64,000 bases of DNA from QHWT01 sp963755695 (GTDB lineage: Bacteria > Acidobacteriota > Vicinamibacteria > Vicinamibacterales > 2-12-FULL-66-21). Shown here piece by piece: positions 63,936-64,000 of the stretch. The stretch lies in NCBI GenBank assembly GCA_963755695.1, contig CAVWLB010000008.1, forward strand, positions 1,488,001-1,552,000, given 5' to 3'. Every line of letters starts with the position of its first letter. Position 1 is the stretch's first letter. The notes beneath the pieces were generated by a model that worked only from the letters and a program-made list of their open reading frames with translations, had not been told where the DNA came from and made no database searches. The translations under genes were made by a program, and so were the position numbers.

Positions 63936-64000
63936 CCGGCAATCGTGAAGGTGTTGTTGTAGGCCCTGCAGTCGAGTCCACGACCGGATACGATGGGCGA

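Overview
This 64 kb window is high-GC bacterial chromosome, most likely from Acidobacteriota and probably the class Vicinamibacteria. Two gene families point to the phylum: orphan ADOP-type MacB/FtsX permeases at 43.3-48.2 kb and the acidobacterial VWFA-related domain proteins at 58.7-60.6 kb. The class is inferred from gene content and GC and was not tested. I saw no tRNA or rRNA genes, no CRISPR array, no transposase and no prophage.

Layout. 0-3 kb: the end of an ABC ATPase gene on the minus strand, then an ArsR zinc-type sensor and a P1B metal ATPase. 3.2-6.1 kb: a receiver-PilZ protein, a LysW-like acidic zinc-ribbon protein overlapping larE, and pal. 6.2-15.5 kb: two pyrimidine clusters (pyrK-pyrD-pyrF on the minus strand; pyrR-pyrB-pyrC plus an orotate-PRTase-like gene on the plus strand behind a PyrR RNA element), separated by a membrane AlkP-family protein and a secreted unknown. 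15.6-28.5 kb: a TIGR02757 protein, two glycosyltransferases, a TolC-like protein, an S9 peptidase, pyrE, truA and two GT-C membrane proteins. 28.6-36.4 kb: the envelope and isoprenoid run uppS-cdsA-dxr-rseP, then a TPR protein, a MATE transporter and ispG. 37.7-43.2 kb: hemL and a signalling block (histidine kinase, NtrC-type regulator, receiver-PP2C). 43.3-48.2 kb: two ADOP permeases. 48.4-52.9 kb: a Ser/Thr kinase, a small basic protein ending in two Trp, an isoprenyl-synthase-like enzyme and an HtrA-like protease without signal peptide. 53.0-60.6 kb: hemB, a cobA-hemD fusion, hemC, hemA, a CcsA-like protein and two VWA proteins. 60.8-63.9 kb: nuoA, nuoC, nuoD, nuoH.

The most interesting locus is 50.6-52.9 kb. 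The small protein looks like a RiPP precursor: it has a leader-like segment built around DPDFF and ends ALGGWGRWPR, with a Trp third from the C-terminus. It overlaps a gene whose product carries both isoprenyl-diphosphate-synthase motifs (DDVLD and QLIDDFED). This recalls ComX/ComQ, in which an IPPS-fold enzyme prenylates a near-C-terminal Trp. An adjacent cytoplasmic-looking trypsin-like protease could process the peptide. The functional link is inference.

Two further patterns run through the window. Most intergenic gaps hold short tandem arrays whose 7-12 bp unit differs from gap to gap, often as a direct array facing its own reverse complement. Many otherwise well-conserved genes (truA, ispG, hemL, hemA, a MATE gene, both VWA genes) carry exactly one extra base, and two zones (about 39.1-43.2 kb and 61.2-63.9 kb) carry dense frameshifts. 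This looks more like uncorrected sequencing error than gene decay.
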